Assembly: GCF_003944715.1 (NCBI RefSeq)
Contig: NZ_RWIT01000004.1
Span: forward strand, 62,001-126,000
DNA: 64,000 bases
Source of the DNA: Hymenobacter rigui
GTDB taxonomy: Bacteria > Bacteroidota > Bacteroidia > Cytophagales > Hymenobacteraceae
Reading direction: 5' to 3'
Positions 36,630 through 45,685 of the stretch are shown piece after piece (positions within the stretch are counted from its first letter, which is position 1; the number at the start of each line of letters is the position of its first letter). The notes under the pieces are model-generated. The model made no database searches. It saw only the letters and a list, made by a program, of their open reading frames with translations, and was not told where the DNA came from. A program made the position numbers and the translations under genes.

Positions 36630-38810
36630 CTAGTTATAGTTGGGCAGCAGTCGGTACTGACGGCCATAGTCCAGCATCTGCTGCGAGAAGTCAGTGGGGT
36701 ATTCCAGCTTCACATCCGTGATTTTGCCATCTTTCACCACGGGCACCAGCCGGGGCTGAATGAAACCGGCATACGGGGCAATGTTCAGCTTCTGGTAGCG
36801 GGCCAGCACTTCCTTGTGCAGCGCGGGGTCCACCTTCACGCCGTAGGTTTCGATGAGGGCTTTGCCAGCCGCGTAATCCCCTTCGCTGGTGATGCGCTGC
36901 AGCTCGCGTAGCAACTGCCCGAACAGGCCGCGCAGCTTCTCGTAGTCGTTTACCCGGAAGTAGGTTTTGCCGTCGCGGGTGAGGCGCTCAATTACGTTGT
37001 CCTTCCGGCCCTTCTCAAAGGCCCATTTGGCTACCATCTGGCGGTTGCGCATGTGGGCTTCCTCCACGGTTTCGCCCAGCTGCAGGCGCACCAGCTGGGT
37101 CATCAGGCCGTTGCGGATGTAGTTGTCGTATTCGGCCTTGGCTACCTCGCCGCCGGCGGGCAGCACGCCTAGCTGGGTCAGTTTGGCGTCGGGTAGGTAG
37201 TACAACGCCACCAAGTCGGCGCGGGCTTCTTCCAAGGCCGAAGCGTAGCTTTTCAGCGTTTCCTTGGGCGTGCCCACGCCCTTGTTCAGCTGCCCCGAGG
37301 CATGCCCGATTACCTCGTGCATATCGGTGTGGAGCTTGCCGGCCAGGCCGGCATACTGGCGGGCGCGCTGCTTCTCGGCGTCGTCGAAGGCAAACTCATC
37401 CAGCATCCCGCCGGCGTCGGCGGCACCGTAGGCATCCACAATGTTGCCCAGGTTTACCGATTTGGAGCCGTGCTCCTTCCGGATCCAGCTGGCATTGGGC
37501 AGGTTGATACCGATAGGTGTGTTAGGAGCCGCGTCGCCGGCTTCTACTACCGTGGTAATCACCTTGGCCGTAATGCCAATGACGTTTTTCTTCTTGTGCT
37601 CAGGCTTGATGGGGGAGTTGTCCTCGAACCACTGCGCCTCATCCCCAATGGCCTGAATGCGCTTGGTGGCCTCCAGGTCCTTGAACGACACCACCGACTC
37701 GTAGCTGGCGCGGTAGCCCAGCGGGTCGCCGTACACCTCAATAAAGCCGTTTACCACATCGGTGCGGCTTTTCGTATCGTGTACCCAGGCAATGTTGTAC
37801 TCGTCCCACTTCCGCAGGTCGCCGGTCTGGTAAAACTCGATGAGCTTCTGCAGGGCCAGCTGCTGCTCGGGGGTATCGGCCACGGCGGCGGCTTTCTGCA
37901 GCCAGTAAACCACTTTGCTCAGGGCCCGGCCGTACATGCCCTCCGTGCGCCAGGTGCGCTCCGTGATGCGGTTCTGCTTGTCCTTTACCAGCTTGGAGTT
38001 GAGGCCGTAGGAAATGGGCTGCGGGTCCTTGGCGTTGATGCGCTTCTTGTAGTACGCCTCCACCTCGGTTTGCGTCAGGCCCTCATAAAAGTTGTTGGCT
38101 GAGGTCTTCACCAGATCCTTGCCCGCCTCCTGGTTTACCCGCTTGGGTGCCACGTTCGGGTCGAACAGAATGGGCGTCATTGTGGCCAAGAACTTCGTGA
38201 CCGACTCGCCCGGCTCCAGCGGCAACTGCTTGGAGTCGGTGGCAAAAATCAGCTCTTTGAAGTAGGCCGGCGTGCATTCCGGTACAAACTTGCGGGTGCT
38301 GTAATGGTGATGAATGCCGTTGGAAAACCACACGCGCTTGGCATAGGTGGCAAACTCAGTGGCCTGCTCAATCTGCTGCTGATTGGTGCTGGCGGTACGG
38401 CGCTCCTCATTAGCTTTCCAGACGGCCTCCAAGGTGCGGCGCACACGCAGGTTGTGCTTATAGTTTTGGTCGTAGATGATGTCGCGCCCGCTCAGGGCGG
38501 CTTCGTACAGGTAGTACAGCAGCTCTTTCTGGCGGGGCTCCAGGGTTTCAAAGCCCGGCACCTGGTAGCGCAGAATGCGCAGGTCGGCAAACTGCTCCAT
38601 TACCACCTGGAAAGGAGGCGTGGCAGGTACCGGCGGAGTGACCGGCGCGGCGGCATCAGCGGCGGCAGCCGTTTCTAGTTGTTGCACGGCTGTGGTAGTA
38701 GCTGAGTTAACGGCCGAAGTGGGCGTGGTAGTGGTGCCGGAAGAGCCGGCGCAACCGCCACCCAGTTGAGCCAGCAGCAGCAAAGCCGCCGATACACGGG
38801 TATGATTCAT
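36630..38810 (-). CDS. dipeptidyl-peptidase III family lipoprotein (M49)
   Basis: The ATG at 38810 gives 726 residues with a lipoprotein signal (ALLLLAQLGGGC then AG), so it is probably anchored in an envelope membrane. The M49 zinc site is present: HEVIGH at 498-503 and EEARAD at 527-532. The short spacing of 29 is what the Bacteroides-type DPP III shows, unlike the roughly 50-residue spacing of eukaryotic enzymes. The expected activity is removal of dipeptides from peptide N-termini. The longer frame to 38837 adds a few residues before the signal peptide. Confidence 0.9.
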   Translation of the reverse strand: MNHTRVSAALLLLAQLGGGCAGSSGTTTTPTSAVNSATTTAVQQLETAAAADAAAPVTPPVPATPPFQVVMEQFADLRILRYQVPGFETLEPRQKELLYYLYEAALSGRDIIYDQNYKHNLRVRRTLEAVWKANEERRTASTNQQQIEQATEFATYAKRVWFSNGIHHHYSTRKFVPECTPAYFKELIFATDSKQLPLEPGESVTKFLATMTPILFDPNVAPKRVNQEAGKDLVKTSANNFYEGLTQTEVEAYYKKRINAKDPQPISYGLNSKLVKDKQNRITERTWRTEGMYGRALSKVVYWLQKAAAVADTPEQQLALQKLIEFYQTGDLRKWDEYNIAWVHDTKSRTDVVNGFIEVYGDPLGYRASYESVVSFKDLEATKRIQAIGDEAQWFEDNSPIKPEHKKKNVIGITAKVITTVVEAGDAAPNTPIGINLPNASWIRKEHGSKSVNLGNIVDAYGAADAGGMLDEFAFDDAEKQRARQYAGLAGKLHTDMHEVIGHASGQLNKGVGTPKETLKSYASALEEARADLVALYYLPDAKLTQLGVLPAGGEVAKAEYDNYIRNGLMTQLVRLQLGETVEEAHMRNRQMVAKWAFEKGRKDNVIERLTRDGKTYFRVNDYEKLRGLFGQLLRELQRITSEGDYAAGKALIETYGVKVDPALHKEVLARYQKLNIAPYAGFIQPRLVPVVKDGKITDVKLEYPTDFSQQMLDYGRQYRLLPNYN

Positions 38811-38907
38811 TGAAAACGGGCAGGGTAGAACTTGCACAAATCAACGGATATTTTCACATACCTAATGAGCGAATGGAATCCCGGCCGGGTAAACCCGAAC
38901 GCCATTT

Positions 38908-38998
38908 TGAGGAATCCTGCGTACTGACGTTGGATTACTATTGCAACATCAGCACGCGGGATTCCTCGACTACAGCTGCGTCTTAGCTCGGAATGATG
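38908..38998. repeat. imperfect inverted repeat of the GAGGAATCC family
   Basis: The left part (GAGGAATCCTGCGTACTGAC) and the right part (GTCAGC-like ACATCAGCACGCGGGATTCC) form an imperfect hairpin in the gap after menE. The right half resembles the elements at 26137 and 33826. Followed by a separate hairpin at 39003-39039. Confidence 0.6.
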
Positions 38999-39002
38999 TA
39001 CT

Positions 39003-39039
39003 AAGCTGTGTCTGAAAAACGACTTTTCAGACACAGCCT
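39003..39039 (-). terminator. putative terminator after menE
   Basis: Arms AAGCTGTGTCTGAAAA and TTTTCAGACACAGCCT pair with a short loop. The hairpin is 16 bases past the menE stop codon. T-runs lie inside the stem rather than after it, so termination strength is uncertain. Confidence 0.45.
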
Positions 39040-39055
39040 AACCCGTTACCTCTCC

Positions 39056-40171
39056 TCACTTCACGGTGCGCAGGGTGCTGAGGCGGTCCAGCTTGCCCGA
39101 AGCCGTGGTGCGGAACTCGGGCACGGCCACCAGCTCGCGGGGTACCTCGTACTTATCCAGGCGCTGACGCAGCAAGCTCAGTAATTGTTCCTGCTGGCTG
39201 GTAGAAAGCTTCGCGCCTTCCAGAAAAGCGGTTACCTGTTCACCCAGGCGTTTATCGGGGCGGCCCGCCACAAAGGCCCGCCGGCCCAGGTTCAGCTCCG
39301 TAAGGGCCACTTCCAGGACCAGTTCCACCTTTTCCGCCTGCACCTTCACGCCACCCGTGTTGATCACGAAGTCGGCCCGGCCCAGCCACTCGAAGCTGCG
39401 GCCATCGGCGGCCAGCGCAATCCGGTCGTTGGTGGTGATGAGCTGGTTTTCCGTGACGTCGGCGCGCACCGTGAGGCAGCCGCGCGCATCCTGGCCCACC
39501 GTAATGCCCGGCAGCACCTGGTAGGTGGGCTGCACGGCGGGGCCATTGAGGCGGCGCAGGGCAATGTGCGAGGCGGTTTCCGTCATACCATACGTCACGT
39601 ACACCGGCACCCGCAGCTGCTGAATTTCCTTTTCCAGACTGCGTTCCACGGCCGCGCCGCCGACCAGAATGCCCTTCATGCGGTTCAGGCGCGCGGCGTG
39701 GCCGGCCGCCAGCACCGCCCGTAGCTGCAGCGGCACAAAGGAGGTAAAGTCGAAGTCCGCTGTGGCCGGTACCAGGGCCAGCGGATCGGCGTGGGGCTCC
39801 ACAATGGTCAGGTGCATACGCCGCTCCAGGCCGCGCACCAGCATCATCAGCCCACCCACAAACTCGCAGTTCAAGCACACCAGCATCCGGTCGCCGGGGC
39901 CTAGGTCGAAATAGTCGCCGGTGCGGCTGGCCGAGGCTTCCAGCTGCCGCCGCTTCAGCTGAATCAGCTGAGGCTGGCCGGTGGAGCCGGAGGTGCGCAG
40001 CCCGAACTCCTGGGCCCCGTTCAGCCACTGCCGCACGAAATCCAGCACCCGGGCCTCGTAGCCGTTCAGGTCGCGGGGGGCGCGGGCGGGGTACTGCTGA
40101 ATATCGGCGTAGCGAAATTCGCGGCCATTGAGCAGCAGAGAATCGGGCAGGAGGTCGGTAGCGGCAGCCAT
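39056..40171 (-). CDS. menE: o-succinylbenzoate--CoA ligase-like AMP-binding enzyme
   Basis: This 371-residue adenylate-forming enzyme has the core LRTSGSTGQPQLIQL, VYVTYGMTETASHIALR, WLGRADFVINTGGVKVQAEK and the C-terminal KYEVPRELVAVPEF plus TASGKLDRL with the catalytic Lys. It is shorter than the about 450-residue MenE of proteobacteria, as are many Bacteroidetes MenE. It should activate o-succinylbenzoate to its CoA ester for menaquinone. It lies 5.5 kb from the menI-F-D-B operon and on the same strand. A general acyl-CoA ligase role cannot be excluded. Confidence 0.85.
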   Translation of the reverse strand: MAAATDLLPDSLLLNGREFRYADIQQYPARAPRDLNGYEARVLDFVRQWLNGAQEFGLRTSGSTGQPQLIQLKRRQLEASASRTGDYFDLGPGDRMLVCLNCEFVGGLMMLVRGLERRMHLTIVEPHADPLALVPATADFDFTSFVPLQLRAVLAAGHAARLNRMKGILVGGAAVERSLEKEIQQLRVPVYVTYGMTETASHIALRRLNGPAVQPTYQVLPGITVGQDARGCLTVRADVTENQLITTNDRIALAADGRSFEWLGRADFVINTGGVKVQAEKVELVLEVALTELNLGRRAFVAGRPDKRLGEQVTAFLEGAKLSTSQQEQLLSLLRQRLDKYEVPRELVAVPEFRTTASGKLDRLSTLRTVK

Positions 40172-40325
40172 AGAAGAATGCGGAGAGGAAAGCGCGGCAA
40201 GATAGGTGCCGGAACAACCATCTGCACACCGAAAACTCCTTTGGTATCGGAGAGAAAACCGGGAGCTTCTTGACTTCGAAGGAGTTAAAGATGTATATTA
40301 AGCCAGTCACCAATCTCCAAACGCC

Positions 40326-40544
40326 ATGCTTTCCACCGCACCAAGTCCGTTTGCCCTGGTCAAGACCTACGTGTTCAGGCGCTACATCACGTTTCGCAAC
40401 GAGGTAACCGCTCCGGCCGCCAGCCCCGTTACGGATACGGCCCGCCGGGCCCGCAAGCTGCTGAAGAAACGCGCCAAAAGTGAGCGGCTGCGCAATTTCT
40501 TCGGCTGGTGCGCCGGATGCGAGGCTTATGGCTCCATATTCTAG
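40326..40544 (+). CDS. small hypothetical protein
   Basis: This 72-codon frame has an ATG start, an AT-rich 5' flank and an intrinsic terminator 29 bases after its stop, so an independent transcript is likely. The product is basic (RRARKLLKKRAKSERLRNFF) and ends with two cysteines in GWCAGCEAYG. A known domain was not recognised. It is divergent to menE. The chance-frame alternative is not excluded. Confidence 0.5.
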   Translation: MLSTAPSPFALVKTYVFRRYITFRNEVTAPAASPVTDTARRARKLLKKRAKSERLRNFFGWCAGCEAYGSIF

Positions 40545-40572
40545 ATAAGCGCCAGCGCGTACAGCGTTACAA

Positions 40573-40614
40573 CAAGTGCCTCAGCGCCTGCTTTATCAGG
40601 TGTTGAGGCACTTG
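40573..40614 (+). terminator. intrinsic-terminator-like hairpin
   Basis: Arms CAAGTGCCTCAGCGCCTG (40573-40590) and CAGGTGTTGAGGCACTTG (40597-40614) pair with two wobbles around a CTTTAT loop. There is no strong T-run. It lies between the small gene at 40326 and the convergent DUF305 gene. Confidence 0.55.
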
Positions 40615-40625
40615 CTACATCAAGG

Positions 40626-41081
40626 TTATTTTAACCGGCTAAGTAAACGCTTCATCTCACCTATTTCACGCTTCTGGGTACTAATGATGGAGTCCGCCAA
40701 CTGGCGTACCTCGGGGGCTTTGATGGTGGCCCGCTCACTGGTGAGGATAGCAATGGAATGATGCGGAATCATGGCCTGCATCCAGCGTCGATCATCAACC
40801 AGCGTCTGGCTGCGGACCATCAGCAGGGCCAGGGCAAATACAGCCGTACTACCACCCACAATAAGCATGTTGAGGCGGATATTCTGGTACATATGGTGCA
40901 TTGAGCCCAGCATAATAACGGCCATAGGCGTAATCATTAACACCGTCATATAAAGCCGTGTGAGACTCGGGTACACGTGGTCCAGCGCATACGTGTTCAG
41001 GTACATCACACAGTACATAATCCCGAACGATAAAGCCAGGGTCAGGAAGAAACGGCGGTAAGGTTTGTGAGGGGTGTTCAT
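40626..41081 (-). CDS. DUF305 family membrane protein
   Basis: The ATG at 41081 gives 151 residues. Three or four hydrophobic helices fill the first 95 (RRFFLTLALSFGIMYCVMYL, LYMTVLMITPMAVIMLGSM, MLIVGGSTAVFALALLMV). A short DUF305 segment follows: WMQAMIPHHSIAILTSERA with the His pair, then VRQLADSIISTQKREIGEMK. DUF305 is a ferritin-like four-helix fold often found with copper or metal genes; its function here is unknown. It has lower GC than its surroundings, which hints at transfer. Confidence 0.78.
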   Translation of the reverse strand: MNTPHKPYRRFFLTLALSFGIMYCVMYLNTYALDHVYPSLTRLYMTVLMITPMAVIMLGSMHHMYQNIRLNMLIVGGSTAVFALALLMVRSQTLVDDRRWMQAMIPHHSIAILTSERATIKAPEVRQLADSIISTQKREIGEMKRLLSRLK

Positions 41082-41233
41082 GCGCAAAAGGGGGTGAGGG
41101 AGCTGTATCTATATTTATACGACGGGCTCTGTAGGTGAGCTTCACAATCCCCTGTTATTACCCCTCGTGCAGCCGTATTTTGTATAATCTGGCCGGGTTT
41201 CTGCCGCTGGTGCTTATAAGGTTGAAGCACTGC

Positions 41234-43826
41234 TTAGTAATACACCTGCAGCACATCCACGTCGCCCAGCGGCAGCGAAACCGTGAGCTGCCCGCCGATT
41301 TGCTGAAACCGGAGCACGCCCCGCTGCGCCGACTGTACCCGGCGTACCGTGCGGTCGGCTGCTACGGTAACATCCACCTGCTGTGCCGTGCCGCTCCAGT
41401 TGAGTAGGGTTACGGCCACGCCGCCGACGCTGTAAAGGGCCGGGGCCTCAATCAGAGGCTTGCTGACTTTCACGGGCAGCGCGGCGGCTACCGGCTGAAC
41501 CGGCTGCGTAATCAGCTGCCGCCACCCGGCCGCGAAGCCACTGGCCAGCCCGCCCGTGCTGCCGGTAGCCGAGTGCCGGTAGGAAAGACCGGGGTAGCAG
41601 GCAAACCGCAGAATTTTTCCCTGGCCAACGGTCCGCTCCGTAAGAGCTGGCGTACCATCTTCAAACCGGTAAAGCGTACGCGCTGATGCCTCCGCGGCAC
41701 TGGCTACCGTCAGCTTTTCCCGCTCCCCGAATACCGTCAGGGCGGTGTTATCCAGCATAAGCTGGCCGATGGGTTTGGCATCGGCGTACTGGAAGGCGGG
41801 CAGCCGCAGGGCCGCCGCCGGGGTAACGCCCGCCGCCTGCAGGGCCGTGGGCAGGGGCTGATGATACCGGTCAAACTCCATGGCGCCGGCCACCGTTACC
41901 AGGGTGCCGCCCGCCTGCACCCAGCGCAATACGGCTTCGGTTGATTCCTGCGGCAAATCGGGCGCGGTTACGTACAGCACTTTGGTGGCCTGGAAATCCG
42001 GCTCCGTCAGCTTCTGCTCGTCAACAAACTGCACCGGCACGGCACTGTGCTGCAGTGCCAGAAACAGGCCGTGCATTTCCACCATGTAGCCCATGCGGCC
42101 GGCATCCAGGTACGGGTTAGTGGCATCGATGATGCGCGGCGGATGCGGGAATTCCTCCAAGTCCCAGAGTGGGGAGCTTTGGGGCGTCAGAATAGCCACC
42201 GGCGAGGGTTTCATGCGGCCTGGGTAGAGCAGATCTTCCGCTTTGGCAACCATCTGCATGCCGCGGGCCAGCGGCGCAAATACTGGCAGGTTTTCGGAGT
42301 AGCAGTTGCCCGGAAAGTTATACTCCGGGCCGTAGGTGAAGAACTGGATGGTTTTGGCCCCGTGGCCCACCTGCGCCAGCAGCTTCTGGGCCATGCCCCC
42401 CGGCCGCTGCCCCGAGACGCGCGGAATCACCAAGGAGCCCATGCCTACCTGCCCCAGCTCGGCGGCCGCCCGCAGCCGCGACGCATAAAAGGACCACTGG
42501 GGTGCCATATCATCCCCGAACCAGTCTTCCGTGGCAATGGCAGTAGTGCCCCGTTCCCGGCCAAACTCCAGCCAGTCGTGCTGACCCATGGCGGCGTTAG
42601 GGTCCTGGCCCTGGTCGTTGTTGCCAATGGGGCCCGGCTGGTAGGCCAGTCCCATAAAGTTGTTGAAGTTGACCAGCACCGGCACCTGGGGGCGGATTAC
42701 CTCTTCGTAGGCTCGGGCTACTTCGCCAAAAAAACGGGCCGAGGCCCAGGGGGTAAACCGGTTAGACCAGTAAAACAGCCGCCGCGAGGGTAAGTCGTGG
42801 TATTGCTGCCGGCCAATCAGCTGCACTTCGCTCCAGGAGGTTTTGCCCAGACTGGCGGGGGTGAGGCCCCGGGCCTGCAGGTAGCCGTGGAAAGCGGCCA
42901 GGGCATTTGGGTCCTTGTTAAACTCGTTGTAGCGGGCGGGGTAGTACCAGCCGGGCTCATCACTGGTCACCCAGAATCCAATTTCCTCCTTCTTCCAGCC
43001 GGCCGCCAGCTACGGATTTACCTGGTCCTGCACAAACTTTACAAACTCGGCGTGGCGCTGTGGCCCGAAGTTGAAGGCATAGCCCGGCGGGTTGTACACG
43101 GCCCCCCATATTTTTTGGATGCCGGCCGCCCGCACAGTGCTGGTGAGGTTGGCCGGAACCGGGTGTAAAACATTAAAGCCCAATCCACACAGCCGACGGA
43201 TACCCTCACGCCAGCTCAGGTAGTCATTATCGGAGCCGATGTACCGCTCCCCAAACAGAATTTTCTTCGGCCGCTCCTGCTCCGGCAGAAATGCCGCTTT
43301 CAGAGCCTGGTCGTACACGCGGCGGCCGTGACCGGTAAACGTATCAATGTGGATTTTCTGGTCAGTGCCGCGCCACAGCATCAGCCCGATGCCTGGTCCG
43401 AACAGCTCGGCGGGCGTGGTCGAGGTTTCGCCGCCTCCGATGGCGCTTTGCACCTGTACCGTGAGGTCGGGGAAGGAGGTACTGGTACTGGCTGGCGGGG
43501 TAATGCCCAGGCCCGTGGCTACCTGCCAGAACGAGTTATTGGCGTTGTTGTACGTGGCCAGGGCCTGCTCAATACCTGCGCGCGTGGAGGGTACCCAGGC
43601 GCTCCAGGCGGTGCCGGCAAAGCTGACCACTTGGGGGTTGCCGGCCAGACCCACCGTGAACTTAAGGCTGGCTGCCGGAGCTTTGCCCTGAATGCGGAGT
43701 ACCCGCCCCCGTACTTTGTAGTTCGGAACATCCTTGGCGGCCGGTGCAGCAACTACTACGAACAGCAACTTGTAAGGCAGATGCAAACAACAGGCTCAGG
43801 ATGAGGAATACAATTTGAGGGCGCAT
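41234..43826 (-). pseudogene. glycoside-hydrolase-like gene broken by an in-frame stop and a frameshift
   Basis: Two open pieces on the minus strand lie in the same frame and read as one protein interrupted by a single TAG at 43010-43012. The sequence before it ends FVQDQVNP and the sequence after it resumes LAAGWKKEEIGFWVTSDEPG. A Gln (CAG) would restore it. At the 5' end a signal peptide (ATG 43826, IVFLILSLLFASALQVAV) lies one frame away from the body, so a frameshift sits near 43740-43780. Intact, it would encode about 864 residues. The middle has EDWFGDDMAPQW and a GATase-like/Rossmann region (LYVTAPDLPQESTEAVLRWV), as in GH42-type beta-galactosidases with a trimerisation domain. The family is tentative. 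Confidence 0.8.
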
Positions 43827-43972
43827 GGGCAAGCGGATTGGAGTAAGTAATCGGGAGAGACTAAACTTACGACCCAGCCAATAAAAGCGCGGAGCTCCGC
43901 CGGCAGGCCTGCCCTGTTTCGGGTGGGACCTACTGGCGGAACTCCGCGGAAAGCCAGATGACAACGGGCCGG

Positions 43973-44347
43973 TTACTGCGCTTTTTTCGTTTCCGGCAGC
44001 AGCCGGAAATAGGTGGCCACAAATCGGTTATTTACTACCTGGCCCTGAACTTCGGCCTGCCGGATGGCTTGGCAGAAACCGTCCTTGGCGTGGGCGTCGC
44101 CGTGGGAGTCGATGGTAGTGCCATCCACAAAGTAGGCCTTACCGGCAATGCGCACGGCCAGGTCGCAGCTTTTGCCGGGCAGACCCAGGCGGCACTGCCC
44201 GCACGAGGCTTGCACCACCTGCACCGGCTGGGCCGGGTTCGGAACTGGTGTAGAGCTGATGGCGCTGGAAGCCGTAGCTGGTGCGGTTTGGGCGTGAGCA
44301 GCAGCCGTGGTAACGATGCTTAACAGCAGTAGCAGCAGTTTTTTCAT
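43973..44347 (-). CDS. DUF6370 family exported protein
   Basis: The ATG at 44347 gives 124 residues with a signal peptide (KKLLLLLLSIVTTAAAHA). The mature part holds CGQCRLGLPGKSCDLAVRIA, AYFVDGTTIDSHGDAHAKDG and FCQAIRQAEVQGQVVNNRFV, which match the DUF6370 pattern with its cysteines. It is probably a small periplasmic protein. A strong promoter with TATATTTG lies 16-23 bases upstream. It may bind metal through CGQC, but this is not shown. Confidence 0.8.
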   Translation of the reverse strand: MKKLLLLLLSIVTTAAAHAQTAPATASSAISSTPVPNPAQPVQVVQASCGQCRLGLPGKSCDLAVRIAGKAYFVDGTTIDSHGDAHAKDGFCQAIRQAEVQGQVVNNRFVATYFRLLPETKKAQ

Positions 44348-44362
44348 AGCCGAAGCGCCGCC

Positions 44363-44390
44363 CAAATATATTATGCTGCGGCAGGAGCAA
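44363..44390 (-). promoter_or_regulatory. Bacteroidetes promoter for DUF6370 gene
   Basis: On the minus strand TTG (44390-44388), a 17-base spacer and TATATTTG (44370-44363) match the -33 and -7 elements of the Bacteroidetes sigma factor, with the spacer at the short end. The ATG at 44347 follows 16 bases later. Confidence 0.6.
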
Positions 44391-44548
44391 GGTACGCACA
44401 CATGCTCGAAAGGCGGTTTTGTTGAGCTAAAAAACTGTCCCTTGGGTCATCCATGAATATAAATCCCGAACCAAACTGCACTCGTCATTACGGAAACGTA
44501 CGTGCAAGCATCTGCTTCCCGACGTGTCCTGTAAGGGTGATAATCAAT

Positions 44549-45367
44549 TCAAGCCTGCGGCATAGAGTGCCGGTAGGTACCGAAGTAGCGGTGTAGGGCC
44601 GCAATGGTGGCTACGGGCGCATTCAGATGAGGATAGTGCCCAATTGTATCAATGATATCCAGCGTACTGTCAGCTAGTTTAGAATGCAGATAGCGGCCTA
44701 CTGCTGCAGGTGCTACTGAGTCCTGCGCGCATTGCACAATGAGGGCCGGTACCTGTAGGTTGGGTAAAGCCGAGCGGTAATCAGACAAGAATGCGGCATG
44801 CGCAAACTGCCGGGCCACGGCCGGGTCCACGCTCATGAAGCTGGCCAGCAACTCATCCAGCAGCCCCGGGCGCATATCGCCGCCAATCAGGGAAGGTACA
44901 ATGGCCCGCGACCAGGCCCGGTAATCAAGGTTCAGAAAACCGAGGAGTTCCTCTAAGTCAGCCGGGTCAAAGCCGCCCGGATAATCTCCGTCGTTTACGT
45001 AACAGGGAGACGCTGCTAATAGTACGAGCCGCTCGAACAGCTCGGGTGCCTGAATAGCTGCCAGCACTCCAATCATACCGCTCACGGAATGCCCTACGTA
45101 CATCACCTTCGGCAGATCAAGAGCGCGCAATAAAGTAATCAGGTCCGCTGCGTAGCCATCCAACGTGTGGTAGCGGGAAAAATCATAGGCGCTCCGGTCT
45201 GAGCGGCCCGCTCCGACTAAATCAAACAACACTACCTGATACTGTGATGCAAAAGAAGGTGCCACATACTGCCAGCTATGCTGATCAGTCCCGAAACCGT
45301 GCGCAAACATCAGCGGCTGCTTCCCGGCTCCGTAAGTTGAAACATAGTGGCGTTGAAGGATATCCAT
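44549..45367 (-). CDS. RsbQ-like alpha/beta hydrolase
   Basis: This 272-residue hydrolase (ATG 45367) has the triad Ser94 in VGHSVSG, Asp216 in QCAQDSVAP and His244 in IGHYPHLNAP. These lie within three residues of the B. subtilis RsbQ triad (96, 219, 247). MFAHGFGTDQHSW is the RsbQ-type HGFG motif. RsbQ works with the PAS-phosphatase RsbP in the energy-stress branch of SigB signalling. In Bacteroidetes the same fold is found next to other regulators or alone. No partner is adjacent here. Other names include strigolactone-receptor-like hydrolase. Confidence 0.85.
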   Translation of the reverse strand: MDILQRHYVSTYGAGKQPLMFAHGFGTDQHSWQYVAPSFASQYQVVLFDLVGAGRSDRSAYDFSRYHTLDGYAADLITLLRALDLPKVMYVGHSVSGMIGVLAAIQAPELFERLVLLAASPCYVNDGDYPGGFDPADLEELLGFLNLDYRAWSRAIVPSLIGGDMRPGLLDELLASFMSVDPAVARQFAHAAFLSDYRSALPNLQVPALIVQCAQDSVAPAAVGRYLHSKLADSTLDIIDTIGHYPHLNAPVATIAALHRYFGTYRHSMPQA

Positions 45368-45628
45368 GCGTATCGTGTATCTAAGCATTATCCGAAAAAG
45401 CAACCCAGATAATCCAGCAGTTCCAATCTAGAAATCATAAACTGCTTATAATACAATTAAATAGCAAGTTGTTCCCAATAAAGTCCTGCTTTCTCAATGT
45501 GGGAGGATAGTAGCATTTAAGCCATTTTCTGCTGGCACAGAGCCATATCTGGCACTAGGCACCAAGGACGTACACTGTACATCTCTGATGGATAGTAATT
45601 TTTTGCCTCTATGGTGTATTTAAAAAGC

Positions 45629-45660
45629 AAAAAGGCCTGCTTTTAGTAAAAGCAGACCTT
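45629..45660 (-). terminator. intrinsic terminator after menB
   Basis: The hairpin (AAGGCCTGCTTTT and its near complement, AGTA loop) is followed on the minus strand by a T-rich tail. It ends the menI-menF-menD-menB transcript 25 bases past the menB stop. The rest of the 318-bp gap (45368-45685) is AT-rich and holds no gene. Confidence 0.7.
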
Positions 45661-45685
45661 CTTGCTGACTGATGTTGCAAACCGA

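Noticed and set aside
39003-39039. insertion sequence end (AAGCTGTGTCTGAAAA type)
   Set aside because: The arms pair over only a short spacer, with no transposase or target duplication; a hairpin after menE explains it.
43010-43012. TAG as a recoded (pyrrolysine-like) codon in the glycosidase-like gene
   Set aside because: There is also a frameshift at the 5' end, and no pyl genes or downstream recoding structure was seen, so decay is simpler.
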